A program made the position numbers and the translations under genes. From a virus, in the IMG/VR virus record IMGVR_UViG_3300027370_000003, positions 1-64,000 of that record: DNA of 64,000 nt; one strand, 5' to 3'. Positions within the stretch are counted from its first letter, which is position 1; each line of letters begins with the position of its first letter. Under the pieces are notes generated by a model that saw only the letters and a list, made by a program, of their open reading frames with translations, had not been told where the DNA came from and ran no database searches. Shown here one piece after another: positions 15,710 to 23,883 of this stretch.

Positions 15710-16011
15710 ATCTCGACCTTGCAATGTTTGAGAGGGGCCATCTCAGCCTTTGCAAGACTTTCGTTCACTAGGTCGGCCGGGGTTCTGTCATCGCGCGTCT
15801 CCGGCAGGATAGGCAGATGGGCCCTGAGGATGATGATGAGGTGTTCGACCTCGGCCTGCGTTGGCGGCTTGTCGAACTCAATTCGGAAGCTGTTGGTCGT
15901 TGACATTGGCCCACGAAGCTCCTTCGCACCGTGACTTCCATCGCGGCCCAAATACATGAGCGCGAGATTCTCTAGTGCCTGCGTCCTTTTTTGCTCAAGC
16001 GTTTGCGTCAT
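15706..16011 (-). CDS. Hypothetical early protein
   Basis: 101 residues, overlapping both neighbours by 4 bp. Begins MTQTLEQKRTQALENLALM; a beta strand (FRIEFDKPP) and a helix follow. No motif recognised. Confidence 0.65.
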   Translation of the reverse strand: MTQTLEQKRTQALENLALMYLGRDGSHGAKELRGPMSTTNSFRIEFDKPPTQAEVEHLIIILRAHLPILPETRDDRTPADLVNESLAKAEMAPLKHCKVEI

Positions 16012-16238
16012 CGGTCACGTTCCTCCAGCATCGCGTCTGCCGCCCGGTAGACCTTCTCGGCCATGTCGCGGTAGCTGACGTCGGAAGGCAAGCCGGCCGC
16101 GATGTATCCTTGCATCGCCGCCGCCGCGAAATAGTCCCGGAGTGACATGCCCTGGATCGTCAGAAATTGGGTCTGCGAACGATTAGGATTATCGATGATC
16201 ATCGGAAAAGCAGAGCCGCCGTCTTTTTGCTTGTTCAT
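16008..16238 (-). CDS. Conserved phage protein with GMSLRDYFAAAAMQG motif
   Basis: 76 residues. DGGSAFP near the N-terminus and GMSLRDYFAAAAMQGYIA in the centre mark a very common small phage protein of unknown function. Coupled on both sides. Confidence 0.8.
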   Translation of the reverse strand: MNKQKDGGSAFPMIIDNPNRSQTQFLTIQGMSLRDYFAAAAMQGYIAAGLPSDVSYRDMAEKVYRAADAMLEERDR

Positions 16239-16459
16239 CGAACGGCCTCTGCTTTGAAAGGTTCGACGATCTCGCCGCCGCGATTGCGGACGTTATGGTC
16301 CGCGCACATCGCGCACATTCGGATTGCCGGTTCGTTTCGCCCTTTCCAGCGGACGATGCTGACCGCTGGCCGGTTGCATGGCGCATAGAACGGAATGCAG
16401 AGCGCCGCTTCCTGGCAGCATCCAGGTTTTGCGTCATCCGGTGTCAGCGGCCAAGTCAT
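16235..16459 (-). CDS. Small Cys-rich protein
   Basis: 74 residues with Cys at CCQ, LCIPFYAPC and CAMC, enough for a zinc site. Coupled by 4-bp overlaps. Unknown role. Confidence 0.65.
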   Translation of the reverse strand: MTWPLTPDDAKPGCCQEAALCIPFYAPCNRPAVSIVRWKGRNEPAIRMCAMCADHNVRNRGGEIVEPFKAEAVR

Positions 16460-17379
16460 CGCACGACCGTCTTCGGACGCCGGCCGACGACGGCACCGGG
16501 CATCTGCTCGTTATAGTTTGTGACCTTAGCCCAAGACCGAAGCGCCTGATCGAGCGCGTCTTGCTTGATGAAGGGGCGGAGCTTGACGATGTCGAGCTTC
16601 GCGTAGTCCTCGACCAGCGCGTAGGGCTCGGTCGCCATCGTGACGGTCGGGCCCTCCTCGATCCGCGTCCGGACCATGTCGGCCGGCCTCGCAAGCGTTT
16701 GGATGTGGGCCTCCTGCGCCTTGTCGAGAGCGAGGCCTGCATCGATCTTCGCAGTCGTTGCGGCCTGTTCCGATTGATCGGCGACGGCGCCCTTTTCCTC
16801 GATCTTGACCGGGTTACGCGCGCGCTCCGCTGCGAGCCGGTCTTCTTCGGCCTGACGGCGCGCTGCCTCTTCCGCCAGCCGCTTTTCCTCGGCCTCGCGC
16901 GCGAGTTTGCGGGCCTCGGCCGCGCGCCGCTCCTGCTCGGCCGCCAGCTTGCGCTGGTTATAGTCGTCGATCCGGGCCAGGAGGATGTCGGCGGCGCCGG
17001 GCTTGTTCGTCTTCTGGCGCCGGACGGCCCTGTCCCACAGGGCGAAGAACCAGTTGTCGACGGCCTGCGCGCTGCGGAAATAGGGCGCCTTAGTCGAAGC
17101 GTGGTGCGACTCGATCTCCTTCGTCAGATCGCGCAGCGCTTTGACGATCTTCGACGCCTTACCCATCGACTCATCGTCGTCGATGGTTGCCGGAATTTCT
17201 CGGGCCTGCGCCAGCAGCGCGTCGAGCTCGCGCGGGATGCGGGCGAAGTTGTCGCCGAGGTAGACTGTGACGTCCGCCGGCAGGTCCGGCGCCTCCGAGA
17301 TCAGCGACGGGAGATTGGTCGGTTGGTTGTCGCCAATTCCGGGCGCGCGGTCAGAACTTGGGGACGAAGTCGGTGCCAT
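16456..17379 (-). CDS. Coiled-coil early protein near recombination genes
   Basis: 307 residues. N-terminal ~130 residues include LTKEIESHHASTKAPYFRSA; residues ~140-200 are an Arg/Glu/Ala-rich coiled coil (EQERRAAEARKLAREAEEKR); C-terminal region FIKQDALDQALRSWAKV is globular. Proteins of this layout are frequent beside ERF/YqaJ genes in rhizobial prophages. No enzymatic motif. Confidence 0.75.
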   Translation of the reverse strand: MAPTSSPSSDRAPGIGDNQPTNLPSLISEAPDLPADVTVYLGDNFARIPRELDALLAQAREIPATIDDDESMGKASKIVKALRDLTKEIESHHASTKAPYFRSAQAVDNWFFALWDRAVRRQKTNKPGAADILLARIDDYNQRKLAAEQERRAAEARKLAREAEEKRLAEEAARRQAEEDRLAAERARNPVKIEEKGAVADQSEQAATTAKIDAGLALDKAQEAHIQTLARPADMVRTRIEEGPTVTMATEPYALVEDYAKLDIVKLRPFIKQDALDQALRSWAKVTNYNEQMPGAVVGRRPKTVVR

Positions 17380-17851
17380 CGTCTTTCTCCTCGATAAGGG
17401 ACAGGATAGGCGCCGGGGTTTTCGGCGGCGGTTCAGGGGCGACAGTCATGCGGACCTTCGCTCCGGCGACGTCGAACGCCGCCTTTTCGCCGGCCGGTTT
17501 CTTACGGAACGGCAAAAGCTCGTTGCAATGGAAAATGCGGAGGCGGCCGACGGAGCCGCGCGGATCGGCGTCCTCGTCGAGCGCGATGACGGCATGGTCG
17601 CCGTGCGTCGAGATGACTTCGCCCCACCATTGCGGATGTGCGCGGTGGATGACCCCTTCGCCTTCGCGCCAGGACCGGCGTTTGAGTCGGACATAGATGT
17701 CGGTGTCGTCCAGCGTAAAGGCAACATCGGTATAGGCCCCGAGGACCTTGGTAAAAACGTAGGAATCGTCGCCCTTCACGTCATGCTTGACCACGAGATC
17801 GATGGTGAGAATGTCGCCCTCGCGGGGCAGGTATCCTTTAGGAAGCGGCAT
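17351..17851 (-). CDS. Hypothetical early protein, beta-rich
   Basis: 166 residues from ATG 17851 with AAGGAG upstream, which decides the start over an in-frame ATG at 17926. Begins PLPKGYLPREGDILTIDL, later HPQWWGEVISTHGDHAV. Overlaps the following gene by 29 bp. Fold looks like a small barrel; function unknown. Confidence 0.75.
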   Translation of the reverse strand: MPLPKGYLPREGDILTIDLVVKHDVKGDDSYVFTKVLGAYTDVAFTLDDTDIYVRLKRRSWREGEGVIHRAHPQWWGEVISTHGDHAVIALDEDADPRGSVGRLRIFHCNELLPFRKKPAGEKAAFDVAGAKVRMTVAPEPPPKTPAPILSLIEEKDDGTDFVPKF

Positions 17852-18032
17852 CGGGTTCTCCTTGGTGAAGGCAACAGATCGCTTCGCCGTTTTTCCAAGT
17901 CCATCCGTAAGTCGCGGCTTGGTCATGGGCGCGAGCCCTCGGCGTCATTAGGGGAAAATCGTCGACCTGCGGGATGTTGAACTTTTGCTCGCGACCGCAG
18001 AGGCGACAAACGTAGGTCAGGTGCTCGCTCAT
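17838..18032 (-). CDS. Small zinc-finger-like protein
   Basis: 64 residues with CRLC near the N-terminus and CC-L-H near the C-terminus (ICCLHQGE), a plausible zinc site. Start at 18032 overlaps the upstream stop. Confidence 0.7.
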   Translation of the reverse strand: MSEHLTYVCRLCGREQKFNIPQVDDFPLMTPRARAHDQAATYGWTWKNGEAICCLHQGEPDAAS

Positions 18033-18229
18033 AGCGTCGGCCCCTCATATCCGAGCCGCCGCAGCGTCGCGGCTTCCCAGTCCAGGTCGTTAAGTTTCAC
18101 GTGAAACACTGCGTCGGCGGCTTCGCGCGCCATCGCGTTGATTGCAGGGTCATCGTTGTAATCGACGCCGGTCCATCTTGCGATGACCTGGATCAGGAGG
18201 CGCTCGCGGCGGTCTTCGAAGTTGCTCAT
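18029..18229 (-). CDS. Small helical hypothetical protein
   Basis: 66 residues from ATG 18229 (GGTGAG upstream). MSNFEDRRERLLIQVIARW, then NAMAREAADAVFHVK. No family assigned. Confidence 0.65.
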   Translation of the reverse strand: MSNFEDRRERLLIQVIARWTGVDYNDDPAINAMAREAADAVFHVKLNDLDWEAATLRRLGYEGPTL

Positions 18230-18234
18230 CGCGC

Positions 18235-18348
18235 TCACCAAAACTTCTCAATGAAGTGGATTGCGATGTAGGCCATTGTGCCGACGGCTGTGAGCCAAAT
18301 GCCGATAGCAAAAACCACGAGTGCGGCGATGAGGATGTCCTTTTTCAT
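18235..18348 (-). CDS. Very small membrane protein (37 aa)
   Basis: MKKDILIAALVVFAIGIWLT continues as one membrane helix to near the C-terminus. Start at 18348 overlaps the upstream stop (ATGA). Confidence 0.6.
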   Translation of the reverse strand: MKKDILIAALVVFAIGIWLTAVGTMAYIAIHFIEKFW

Positions 18349-18494
18349 GGCCGGACCACCAACAAGACGGCCGCGACGTAAGGCGCAACCGATGCGATAA
18401 TTGCGAGCGTGCCGCCAGCGAGGGCGGCGGTGACGAAGAACGCCAAGTCGGTAGAGGATGATCGTGGCGCTCGGCGGAAGCCTTGGGGGATCAT
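18345..18494 (-). CDS. Very small membrane protein (49 aa)
   Basis: Begins MIPQGFRRAPRSSSTDL, then one or two hydrophobic segments (AFFVTAALAGGTLAIIASV; YVAAVLLVV). Starts 1 bp after the stop of the upstream gene and overlaps the next by 4 bp. Confidence 0.6.
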   Translation of the reverse strand: MIPQGFRRAPRSSSTDLAFFVTAALAGGTLAIIASVAPYVAAVLLVVRP

Positions 18495-18872
18495 TTAGGC
18501 GGCCTCCTTCTTCGTCAATTTGTCGATGACTTCTTCCCACGAATCGCCTTCGGCCCTGATCGTAAAGAAGAGGCTGCTCGTCGTGCCGACCGTGATCTTA
18601 TAATGGCGCGTTATAGACCCCAGCCGGTCCGTCTCCTTGTGGGCCAATTCATAAGCCGCGCACAGGCTTTGATATTCGGCGTCGGCCGCAAGGACCGCGC
18701 GGCATCGAGCATTCTTTTGTTCTTCCAGTTTTTTCCGTTCCTCGATCGCCGGAGTAAGCGAAGCCCGCGCGGCTTCGCGCTCTTCTCGTGTCGCGGCTTT
18801 GGGGTCCAAACGATAGCCTAACGACTTGCCGAGTAGCTTCCCAAGTTTCCTGATTGCGGCTGATCGTTCCAT
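18495..18872 (-). CDS. First gene of the leftward operon; paralogue of 28576..28953
   Basis: 125 residues from ATG 18872 with GGAGAG upstream. Helical N-terminal part with basic residues (RKLGKLLGKSLGYRL, ATREEREAARASLTPAI) and a C-terminal part FTIRAEGDSWEEVIDKLTKK. It matches the protein at 28576 over its whole length, so this phage carries two diverged copies on opposite strands. Being first in the early operon suggests a regulatory or host-takeover role; none proven. Confidence 0.8.
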   Translation of the reverse strand: MERSAAIRKLGKLLGKSLGYRLDPKAATREEREAARASLTPAIEERKKLEEQKNARCRAVLAADAEYQSLCAAYELAHKETDRLGSITRHYKITVGTTSSLFFTIRAEGDSWEEVIDKLTKKEAA

Positions 18873-18947
18873 CTGTCTCTCCATCGTCCCTCGTGGGATC
18901 GAAGCATTCCGAATCTAGGGGATTTTTAGCCCGCCGTCCAGCCCTTC

Positions 18948-18984
18948 TTGCCCTTTCCGGCGCCACTGTGCTATTTCTGGCACA
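18948..18984 (+). promoter_or_regulatory. Candidate promoter for a leaderless transcript, with an inverted repeat
   Basis: TTGCCC (18948) and TATTTC (18972) are 18 bp apart, which would start RNA at or near the ATG at 18984. TGTGC-8 bases-GCACA (18967..18984) overlaps the -10 and the start codon and could be an operator. Confidence 0.45.
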
Positions 18985-19271
18985 TGATAGTCGAGACCAT
19001 GACCGCCAACCTCGTCCTGATCGCCCGGGCCTACGCCAAGGGGAAACGGACCACCCTCGCCGCCGTTGCCCGCAAGTTTTACGGAAACCCCCGTCTTTTC
19101 GACGAATTGCAGACCCGGAGGAAGCCTACCGAGGACGACCCCCGAAGGTGGGAGCGGTCGATCTCCGTGCAGAAGTACGAGGAGATCGTTGAGGCCATGC
19201 GGGCGGATTGGCCGGACGGCGCCCTGTGGCCGCTCACGCGCGCGGTGATCATCGAACGCTACGCCCGCTGA
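18984..19271 (+). CDS. HTH-type regulator-like protein, divergent from the early operon
   Basis: 95 residues (an in-frame ATG at 18999 would shorten it by five). Sequence LVLIARAYAKGKRTTLAAVARKFYGNPRLFDEL resembles a small HTH family of rhizobial prophages that recognises DNA through a helix pair in this part. There is no Shine-Dalgarno site; see the leaderless promoter. Position opposite the leftward operon is that of a phage repressor/Cro-like gene. Moderate certainty. Confidence 0.7.
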   Translation: MIVETMTANLVLIARAYAKGKRTTLAAVARKFYGNPRLFDELQTRRKPTEDDPRRWERSISVQKYEEIVEAMRADWPDGALWPLTRAVIIERYAR

Positions 19272-19331
19272 GCCGAAAATATCCCCACCCGTTCTTGCCC
19301 GGACTCGCCGACTCTGTTACGTCCCGCCGCC

Positions 19332-19547
19332 ATGAGCGAGCCTGAGCAGATCGAAGACGAAGAGGTCGAGCTCGTCCCGGTACCGATGCGCCCGGAGACG
19401 CTAGCGGCGCTCGTTCGCTTTGCCGACCGTATCGGCGAGGCACCCGGCATCGCGCTCGGGATGCTGGTCGAGGATTTGCTCGAGGACGAGACCTTCTGGG
19501 ACGCGGTCGACGACGAGACCGGCGTCGAACCGCAGACGGCCCACTGA
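19332..19547 (+). CDS. Small acidic protein
   Basis: 71 residues, strongly acidic (EDEEVELVPVPM; EDLLEDETFWDAVDDETG). Possibly a DNA-mimic or protein-binding factor given its charge, but that is inference. Starts after a short gap in the rightward early operon. Confidence 0.65.
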   Translation: MSEPEQIEDEEVELVPVPMRPETLAALVRFADRIGEAPGIALGMLVEDLLEDETFWDAVDDETGVEPQTAH

Positions 19548-19567
19548 ACAACCAAAGGAGAACGGCG

Positions 19568-19960
19568 ATGGCGAAAAAAGGCGATCCGGCGAAGGAAGTC
19601 CGTAAGGTCACGTCCGCGCGCAAGCTGAAGGAATTGCTGGCGTCGGCCAGGTCGGCCAAGAACGACATTTCCGAGATCGCTGGCGGCCTCGGGTCGGAGA
19701 TCAAGGCCGCCGTTGAGAAAAACCACCTTCACCGCAAGGCGTTCCGCGCCGCCATCGCCGAGGACCGGATGGAGCCGGAAAAGCTCGCGGAATACTACGA
19801 GCAGCTCGAGTATTATCGCGACGTTCTGGGCCTCGAAGAGCGGGCGAAGAACGCGCCGAAACTGCCGATGGGCGAAGCCACGGAAGGCGACGAGGAAGGC
19901 GAGACCGGCAACGGCACGGTCCATTCGTTCCCGGCGCAGAAGTCCGTCGCTGCGGAATAG
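19568..19960 (+). CDS. Conserved early phage protein (helical, rhizobial-phage type)
   Basis: 130 residues, AAAGGAG upstream. Helical: EIAGGLGSEIKAAVEKNHLH, RKAFRAAIAEDRMEPEKL, YRDVLGLEERA. I recognise the order of these helices from small rhizobial-phage proteins preceding RuvC-like genes. Acidic C-terminal tail. Function unknown. Confidence 0.75.
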   Translation: MAKKGDPAKEVRKVTSARKLKELLASARSAKNDISEIAGGLGSEIKAAVEKNHLHRKAFRAAIAEDRMEPEKLAEYYEQLEYYRDVLGLEERAKNAPKLPMGEATEGDEEGETGNGTVHSFPAQKSVAAE

Positions 19961-19963
19961 CCG

Positions 19964-20476
19964 GTGCGCGTGGTTGCGATTGATCCGGGGGTTACCGGCG
20001 CCGCGGTCCTTTACTGGCCTGATCGGTCGGTCGAATCCGGCCTCCGCTGGGTCGTGATGGACCTGCCGACGGTCGGCGACCCCAAGCGGGAACTCAACCC
20101 GGCGGCACTCCGGGATTGGCTGCAGCGCCATTCGCCGGACCACGCCTTTCTTGAGCTCGTTACCGCGATGCCGTCTATTCCCGGCGCTGACGGGGTACGG
20201 CGCGGCATGGGAGCGGCCGGCGCCTTCCGATTCGGCGGCTTTTTTTATGCCCTGAAGGCCGTCATCGCCTGTTGCAACATCCCCTACACGATGGTCACGC
20301 CGCAGAGTTGGAAGAAACAGTTTGGCCTAAAGGGCGGCGACAAGGAGCCATCGCGCAAGCGGGCACTCCAGCTTTTCCCGGATCAGGCGACCATGCTCGC
20401 CCGGAAGAAGGATCAGAACCGCGCTGAAGCGATGCTCTTGGCAAAATACGGGGCTGACAAACTAGGGGTGCAATGA
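19964..20476 (+). CDS. RuvC-like Holliday junction resolvase
   Basis: 170 residues from GTG 19964. RNase-H-fold landmarks: VVAIDPGVTGAAV (first acidic residue), HAFLELVTAMP (second acidic), and KKDQNRAEAMLLAKYGA (terminal acidic cluster with the RAEA motif). It should resolve branched DNA before packaging. Overlaps the next gene by 4 bp. Confidence 0.88.
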   Translation: MRVVAIDPGVTGAAVLYWPDRSVESGLRWVVMDLPTVGDPKRELNPAALRDWLQRHSPDHAFLELVTAMPSIPGADGVRRGMGAAGAFRFGGFFYALKAVIACCNIPYTMVTPQSWKKQFGLKGGDKEPSRKRALQLFPDQATMLARKKDQNRAEAMLLAKYGADKLGVQ

Positions 20477-21102
20477 TGTCGAGACACCACAAAATGACGC
20501 GGCATGAGCCGCCGAAGCCGCGCAACCGGGCAGTCGCCTTCGCCATCCTGGTTTTGCTGCTGCTATTCGGGATCGTCTTCTGGCTGTGCGAGCCGCCGGC
20601 GCCGAAGCCGGTCCCAGCCCTTCCGCCGGTCACCGAGCAGCCCGCGCCCGTCCCGGAGCCCGCCGAACCTACGCCAGCGCCGTCCGACTCGCTCCCGACC
20701 GCCGCACCGACCGCGATTCCCTCGCTCCCGCCACCGCCAGAGCCGCCGGACACCGGCGCGCAACCGCTGTCAGAACCGCCCAATAGCGGCGCAACCGCCG
20801 CACCGCAGCCGCCAGATGCCGCCCTCCCGGCACCCCCGGAGCCGGAACCGCCAAAATTAGCCCCTATTAGCCCGGAGACTAAACTTAGCCCAGAAACTAA
20901 ACTTCCGACCAAATCAGCCCCGCCGCCAGATGGTGCCGTAATCGCGCCAGCGAGGCCACCGGTAAGCCATCCGGCCGCCCCTCCCCGACATAGGGTCCAT
21001 CCCCGCCCGACGCACCGCCACGCGCCCCGGCGCGGACGTAGGGGCTGCCAAGCGTGCCGGGAGCCGATGCCGGCGGACGAATACTGCCCGGGGATTTACT
21101 GA
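20473..21102 (+). CDS. Proline-rich membrane-anchored protein
   Basis: 209 residues. One membrane helix at ~22-39 (VAFAILVLLLLFGIVFWL), then ~130 residues of Pro/Ala/Glu repeats and a basic His/Arg tail with two Cys. Overall like a TonB linker or a periplasm-spanning protein. Coupled to the resolvase before and the methyltransferase after. Role unknown. Confidence 0.7.
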   Translation: MMSRHHKMTRHEPPKPRNRAVAFAILVLLLLFGIVFWLCEPPAPKPVPALPPVTEQPAPVPEPAEPTPAPSDSLPTAAPTAIPSLPPPPEPPDTGAQPLSEPPNSGATAAPQPPDAALPAPPEPEPPKLAPISPETKLSPETKLPTKSAPPPDGAVIAPARPPVSHPAAPPRHRVHPRPTHRHAPRRGRRGCQACREPMPADEYCPGIY

Positions 21103-21698
21103 TGGCCCTGGTCGAAGCGGAATTGCCCAAAAACGCCGTTTCGAAGATCGGCGCGCACAAGTTCAAACGCCAGCGCCATGAGCACTATGTCGACGAGGCG
21201 TGGTGCAGCGTGCGGCTTTTGGAGGAGGAGGCTTTCACTTGGCCGATCTGGGACCCCTCCTGCGGTTGGGGCCGAATCGGTGATGCGGCGAGCGCGCGCG
21301 GTGGCGGCTGTATTTCAACGGATCTGGTCCGACGCGGCTATGGCACCGGCGGCGTCGATTTTCTCAAGACCGCGAAAATGCGCGGCGGCGCCCTATCCAT
21401 CGTTTGCAACCCGCCGTTCGATCTGTCCCAGGCGTTTGCCGAACATGCGCTCGGGCTCGGCGCCGAGAAGATTGCGATGATTGCGCTGGTCCGGCGCCTC
21501 CCCGCCGCGCGGTGGCTGCAAAAGACGCCACTTTCCCGCGTCTGGCTGATGTCGCCCCGGCCATCAATGCCGACCGGCACCCATATCCGCAACGGCGGCT
21601 ACGTCGGCGGCGGCACACAGGACTTTTGCTGGCTGGTCTGGACGAAGGGTTGGACGGCGCCGGCCGAAATGCGCTGGCTTTTCCGGGACAAAACCTAG
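21102..21698 (+). CDS. DNA adenine N6-methyltransferase-like protein
   Basis: 198 residues from ATG 21102, which shares one base with the previous stop. SAM-binding motif DPSCGWGRIGD and catalytic NPPF (CNPPFDLSQAF) define a gamma-type amino-methyltransferase. No target-recognition domain is evident, as usual for compact phage enzymes. It may protect phage DNA from host restriction. Confidence 0.8.
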   Translation: MALVEAELPKNAVSKIGAHKFKRQRHEHYVDEAWCSVRLLEEEAFTWPIWDPSCGWGRIGDAASARGGGCISTDLVRRGYGTGGVDFLKTAKMRGGALSIVCNPPFDLSQAFAEHALGLGAEKIAMIALVRRLPAARWLQKTPLSRVWLMSPRPSMPTGTHIRNGGYVGGGTQDFCWLVWTKGWTAPAEMRWLFRDKT

Positions 21699-22223
21699 AC
21701 CTAGCGTCAACCCCGGAAAAATACGCAGCCGGTATGGCTTGGCACCCCCTATAGAATCGATTTACAAAACAATGCCCGGCTGAGATTGCGGTCCCAGCCG
21801 GGCTTATCCCGATGCGATTCGAACCCAAATCGGGATTGCGTGCAGAGAATCTAGGTGACCTGATTCTGCGCGTCAAGATTGGGTAGCCCGGCATCCCCCA
21901 TGCCGATCGAGCCTCGCAATTAAAAAATCCGCAGCGGGTCTCGGCGCGTCCGAGGGACGAAGCGCGGGGAACTTTTGCCCGAAAGGGACTTTCCGACCCC
22001 GGCAAGTGCGGCATGACGACTTGTCGAAAACCAGGGACTTCTAAGGCATTGTTGCGTAGTCGCCGTCGGACAGTTCGACGGGCCGGCGATTGGCCCACGA
22101 TACGGGCATCCCTTGGCTATAGCGTTAATCATGCTTCCCAGTCCGCAATGGCTCAGAGCCTAGCCCAAGCGAGGGCAGGCAGAGGGGGCCGGAAGTTGCG
22201 GAAAGCGGCTATGGAGGAGCCAA
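21699..22223. other. Gene-free region rich in hairpins (candidate origin or noncoding RNA)
   Basis: 525 bp with no convincing gene on either strand. Hairpins: 9-bp stem GCCCGGCTG/CAGCCGGGC; 8-bp stem ATCCCGAT/ATCGGGAT; near-palindrome GAATCTAGGTGACCTGATTC; GGCAT/ATGCC; CCCGAAAGGG. It lies between a DNA methyltransferase and replication-loader-like genes. A T-loop-like GATTCGAACCC is present but no tRNA can be folded. Confidence 0.5.
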
Positions 22224-22385
22224 ATGCGCAAGCCGTGTCCGAACTGCAAAACCGGAACCGCAGTCTGCGACGTTGTGGATAACGGCGTCGGTGAGCAACA
22301 ATGCGGTCCCTATGTCTGCGAATCATGTGGCTGGATTGAGCAACGACCAAAATTCGATGAACTCGGCGACGAAGTGGAGTTTTAG
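22224..22385 (+). CDS. Small zinc-ribbon protein (53 aa)
   Basis: Starts MRKPCPNCKTGTAV with GGAGGAG upstream; second knuckle CESCGW. A two-knuckle zinc ribbon with an acidic tail, directly after the hairpin-rich region. Stop is 2 bp before the next ATG. Confidence 0.75.
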   Translation: MRKPCPNCKTGTAVCDVVDNGVGEQQCGPYVCESCGWIEQRPKFDELGDEVEF

Positions 22386-22387
22386 AG

Positions 22388-22771
22388 ATGGTAAACGGAG
22401 TCGCGCTTCCGGAAGAGTGGCAACCGAAAAACGTAGACCGCGACTATGGGCGGCTGGTTTTGCATCTGAACGATTCGCAAATCGACGACATGGCCGAGGA
22501 CATGCGACTTTGGGCGGCGGCGAATGCGAATCGCCAGATTGCGCGCAAGGCGAATTGGTCGGCGGCATTTCGAGGATGGATGCGTCGCGTGGCAAAGCAA
22601 CAGGGAGGACCAAATGGAACGGGACCAAACAGAAGCGCAAGCGCGGCTGCAGGTCGACTCGCCGACCATATCCGAGGCGGAGCGACAATCCCGCCTCGAC
22701 CAACTCTATTGCGCGGACCGAGCGAGACTCCTGCTGGGCTCTTATCGGCGGGACGACGCGAACAATCCTGA
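22388..22771 (+). CDS. Replication-loader-like protein (DnaT/helicase-loader type end motif)
   Basis: 127 residues. LPEEWQPKNVDRDYGR near the start and RKANWSAAFRGWMRRVAKQ at ~55-73 match the C-terminal region of phage replication organisers and helicase loaders (pattern W...F..W.R). After that motif the sequence turns low-complexity and overlaps the next gene by 158 bp in another frame; the true gene may be only this short end of a once larger initiator. Moderate certainty. Confidence 0.6.
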   Translation: MVNGVALPEEWQPKNVDRDYGRLVLHLNDSQIDDMAEDMRLWAAANANRQIARKANWSAAFRGWMRRVAKQQGGPNGTGPNRSASAAAGRLADHIRGGATIPPRPTLLRGPSETPAGLLSAGRREQS

Positions 22772-23282
22772 TATTTACGTTCAAGCGATCACGATGGTGC
22801 TGAGCGAATACCCGCGCGCCGTGGTCGAATATGCCACCGACCCGCGTACCGGGATTCAGAGCCAGGAACAGTTTCGGGCGTGGCCGCCGAACTCTGGCGA
22901 GGTAAAAAAATTCTGCGACGATGAGATGGTGAGGATTCATCGGATGTCAGAGCCGGTCTATAAATTCCGCGCTCCAGATTACATTCCTCCGCGCAACGAT
23001 CCCGGCTGCTGGGCGAACGTCTTCGTCGGGCCGTCATCGCCGAACTACGCTGCGGCGCTCGCGTTCACCGAATCGCCGGACGCCGATCGCCGAGCGTGGC
23101 GGTTCGGAGATTTCCGCGGCATCAACGGGATATGGCTCTCGTTGAACGATTATGAACGCGCGCGCGGCGGCGTCGGCCTAGCGAAGACATGGCAGTCCCC
23201 GAGCGACGCCGCGATGCGCGCGCATTACAGCGCCGAGGAAGCGAAGCGCAGATCCGCCGAGACGGAGAACCCCGCACCATGA
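22614..23282 (+). CDS. Early phage protein, possible helicase loader
   Basis: 222 residues from ATG 22614 with AGGGAGGACC upstream. Core LLLGSYRRDDANNPDIYVQA followed by AITMVLSEYP and AWPPNSGEVKKFCDDEM is typical of a protein found with replication genes in alphaproteobacterial phages; small all-helical proteins of this place often load host helicase. C-terminal half is Pro/Ala-rich. Function inferred by position. Confidence 0.65.
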   Translation: MERDQTEAQARLQVDSPTISEAERQSRLDQLYCADRARLLLGSYRRDDANNPDIYVQAITMVLSEYPRAVVEYATDPRTGIQSQEQFRAWPPNSGEVKKFCDDEMVRIHRMSEPVYKFRAPDYIPPRNDPGCWANVFVGPSSPNYAAALAFTESPDADRRAWRFGDFRGINGIWLSLNDYERARGGVGLAKTWQSPSDAAMRAHYSAEEAKRRSAETENPAP

Positions 23283-23554
23283 GCGCAGCAAGCGATAACC
23301 TTCGCGCCAATCAGCGCCAACTCGATATGGACGGCTGCGAGGTCGGCGTCTCGCGGCAGGCGGTCGAAGAGACCTTGGCGGAATACGACGCGATGGTCGA
23401 AGCAATGTCCGAACTGTTCAAACTCCACGGGCAAGCCAAACGCGACGAATGGTTGAGCGATCAAGCATGGGAGCACGCGATCATCGTCACAGAGAAAGCC
23501 GCCGTCGCTCTTGCCACCGCACTTTTGCCGATGCCAGTGCCGGAGGAGCCATGA
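23279..23554 (+). CDS. Helical hypothetical protein
   Basis: 91 residues, start fixed by ATGA overlap at 23279. Contains LAEYDAMVEAMSELFKLHG and a hydrophobic Ala-rich end. No family. Confidence 0.65.
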   Translation: MSAASDNLRANQRQLDMDGCEVGVSRQAVEETLAEYDAMVEAMSELFKLHGQAKRDEWLSDQAWEHAIIVTEKAAVALATALLPMPVPEEP

Positions 23555-23883
23555 CCGAAACCCCGCTCCTCGACTGGACGCCACCGAATGTCCGGATGTC
23601 CGACCCGGACACCAGCCGCAAGGCGGCTGCGCGCGCGCCGAGCCTGCGGGCGCACGATCGGCGGCAAGCATTGGCCGCCCACCGGGCCCACCCCGAAGGC
23701 TTGACGGACTTCGAGCTCGGCGACTTGATCGGCCGGCAGCAGACATCCGCCGGGAAGCGCCGGGGCGAACTGCGCGACCTCGGCCTGGTCCGGGATTCCG
23801 GTGCCCGTCGGGCCTCCCCGAGCGGGAGCAGCGCCATTGTGTGGATGATCACCGAGGCCGGGAAGGAGGCCGCCGATGGTTAG
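23551..23883 (+). CDS. Winged-helix DNA-binding protein
   Basis: 110 residues starting in an ATGA overlap. The C-terminal 70 residues (EGLTDFELGDLIGRQQTSAG, KRRGELRDLGLVRDSG, IVWMITEAGKEA) are a winged helix as in MarR-like or phage regulators; N-terminus DPDTSRKAA is common in such phage proteins. Probably controls early genes or binds the replication region. Confidence 0.75.
   Translation: MTETPLLDWTPPNVRMSDPDTSRKAAARAPSLRAHDRRQALAAHRAHPEGLTDFELGDLIGRQQTSAGKRRGELRDLGLVRDSGARRASPSGSSAIVWMITEAGKEAADG

Noticed and set aside
21800-21840. tRNA on the minus strand suggested by GATTCGAACCC
   Set aside because: No 5-bp T stem, anticodon arm or acceptor stem can be folded around it; it is the loop of an 8-bp hairpin.
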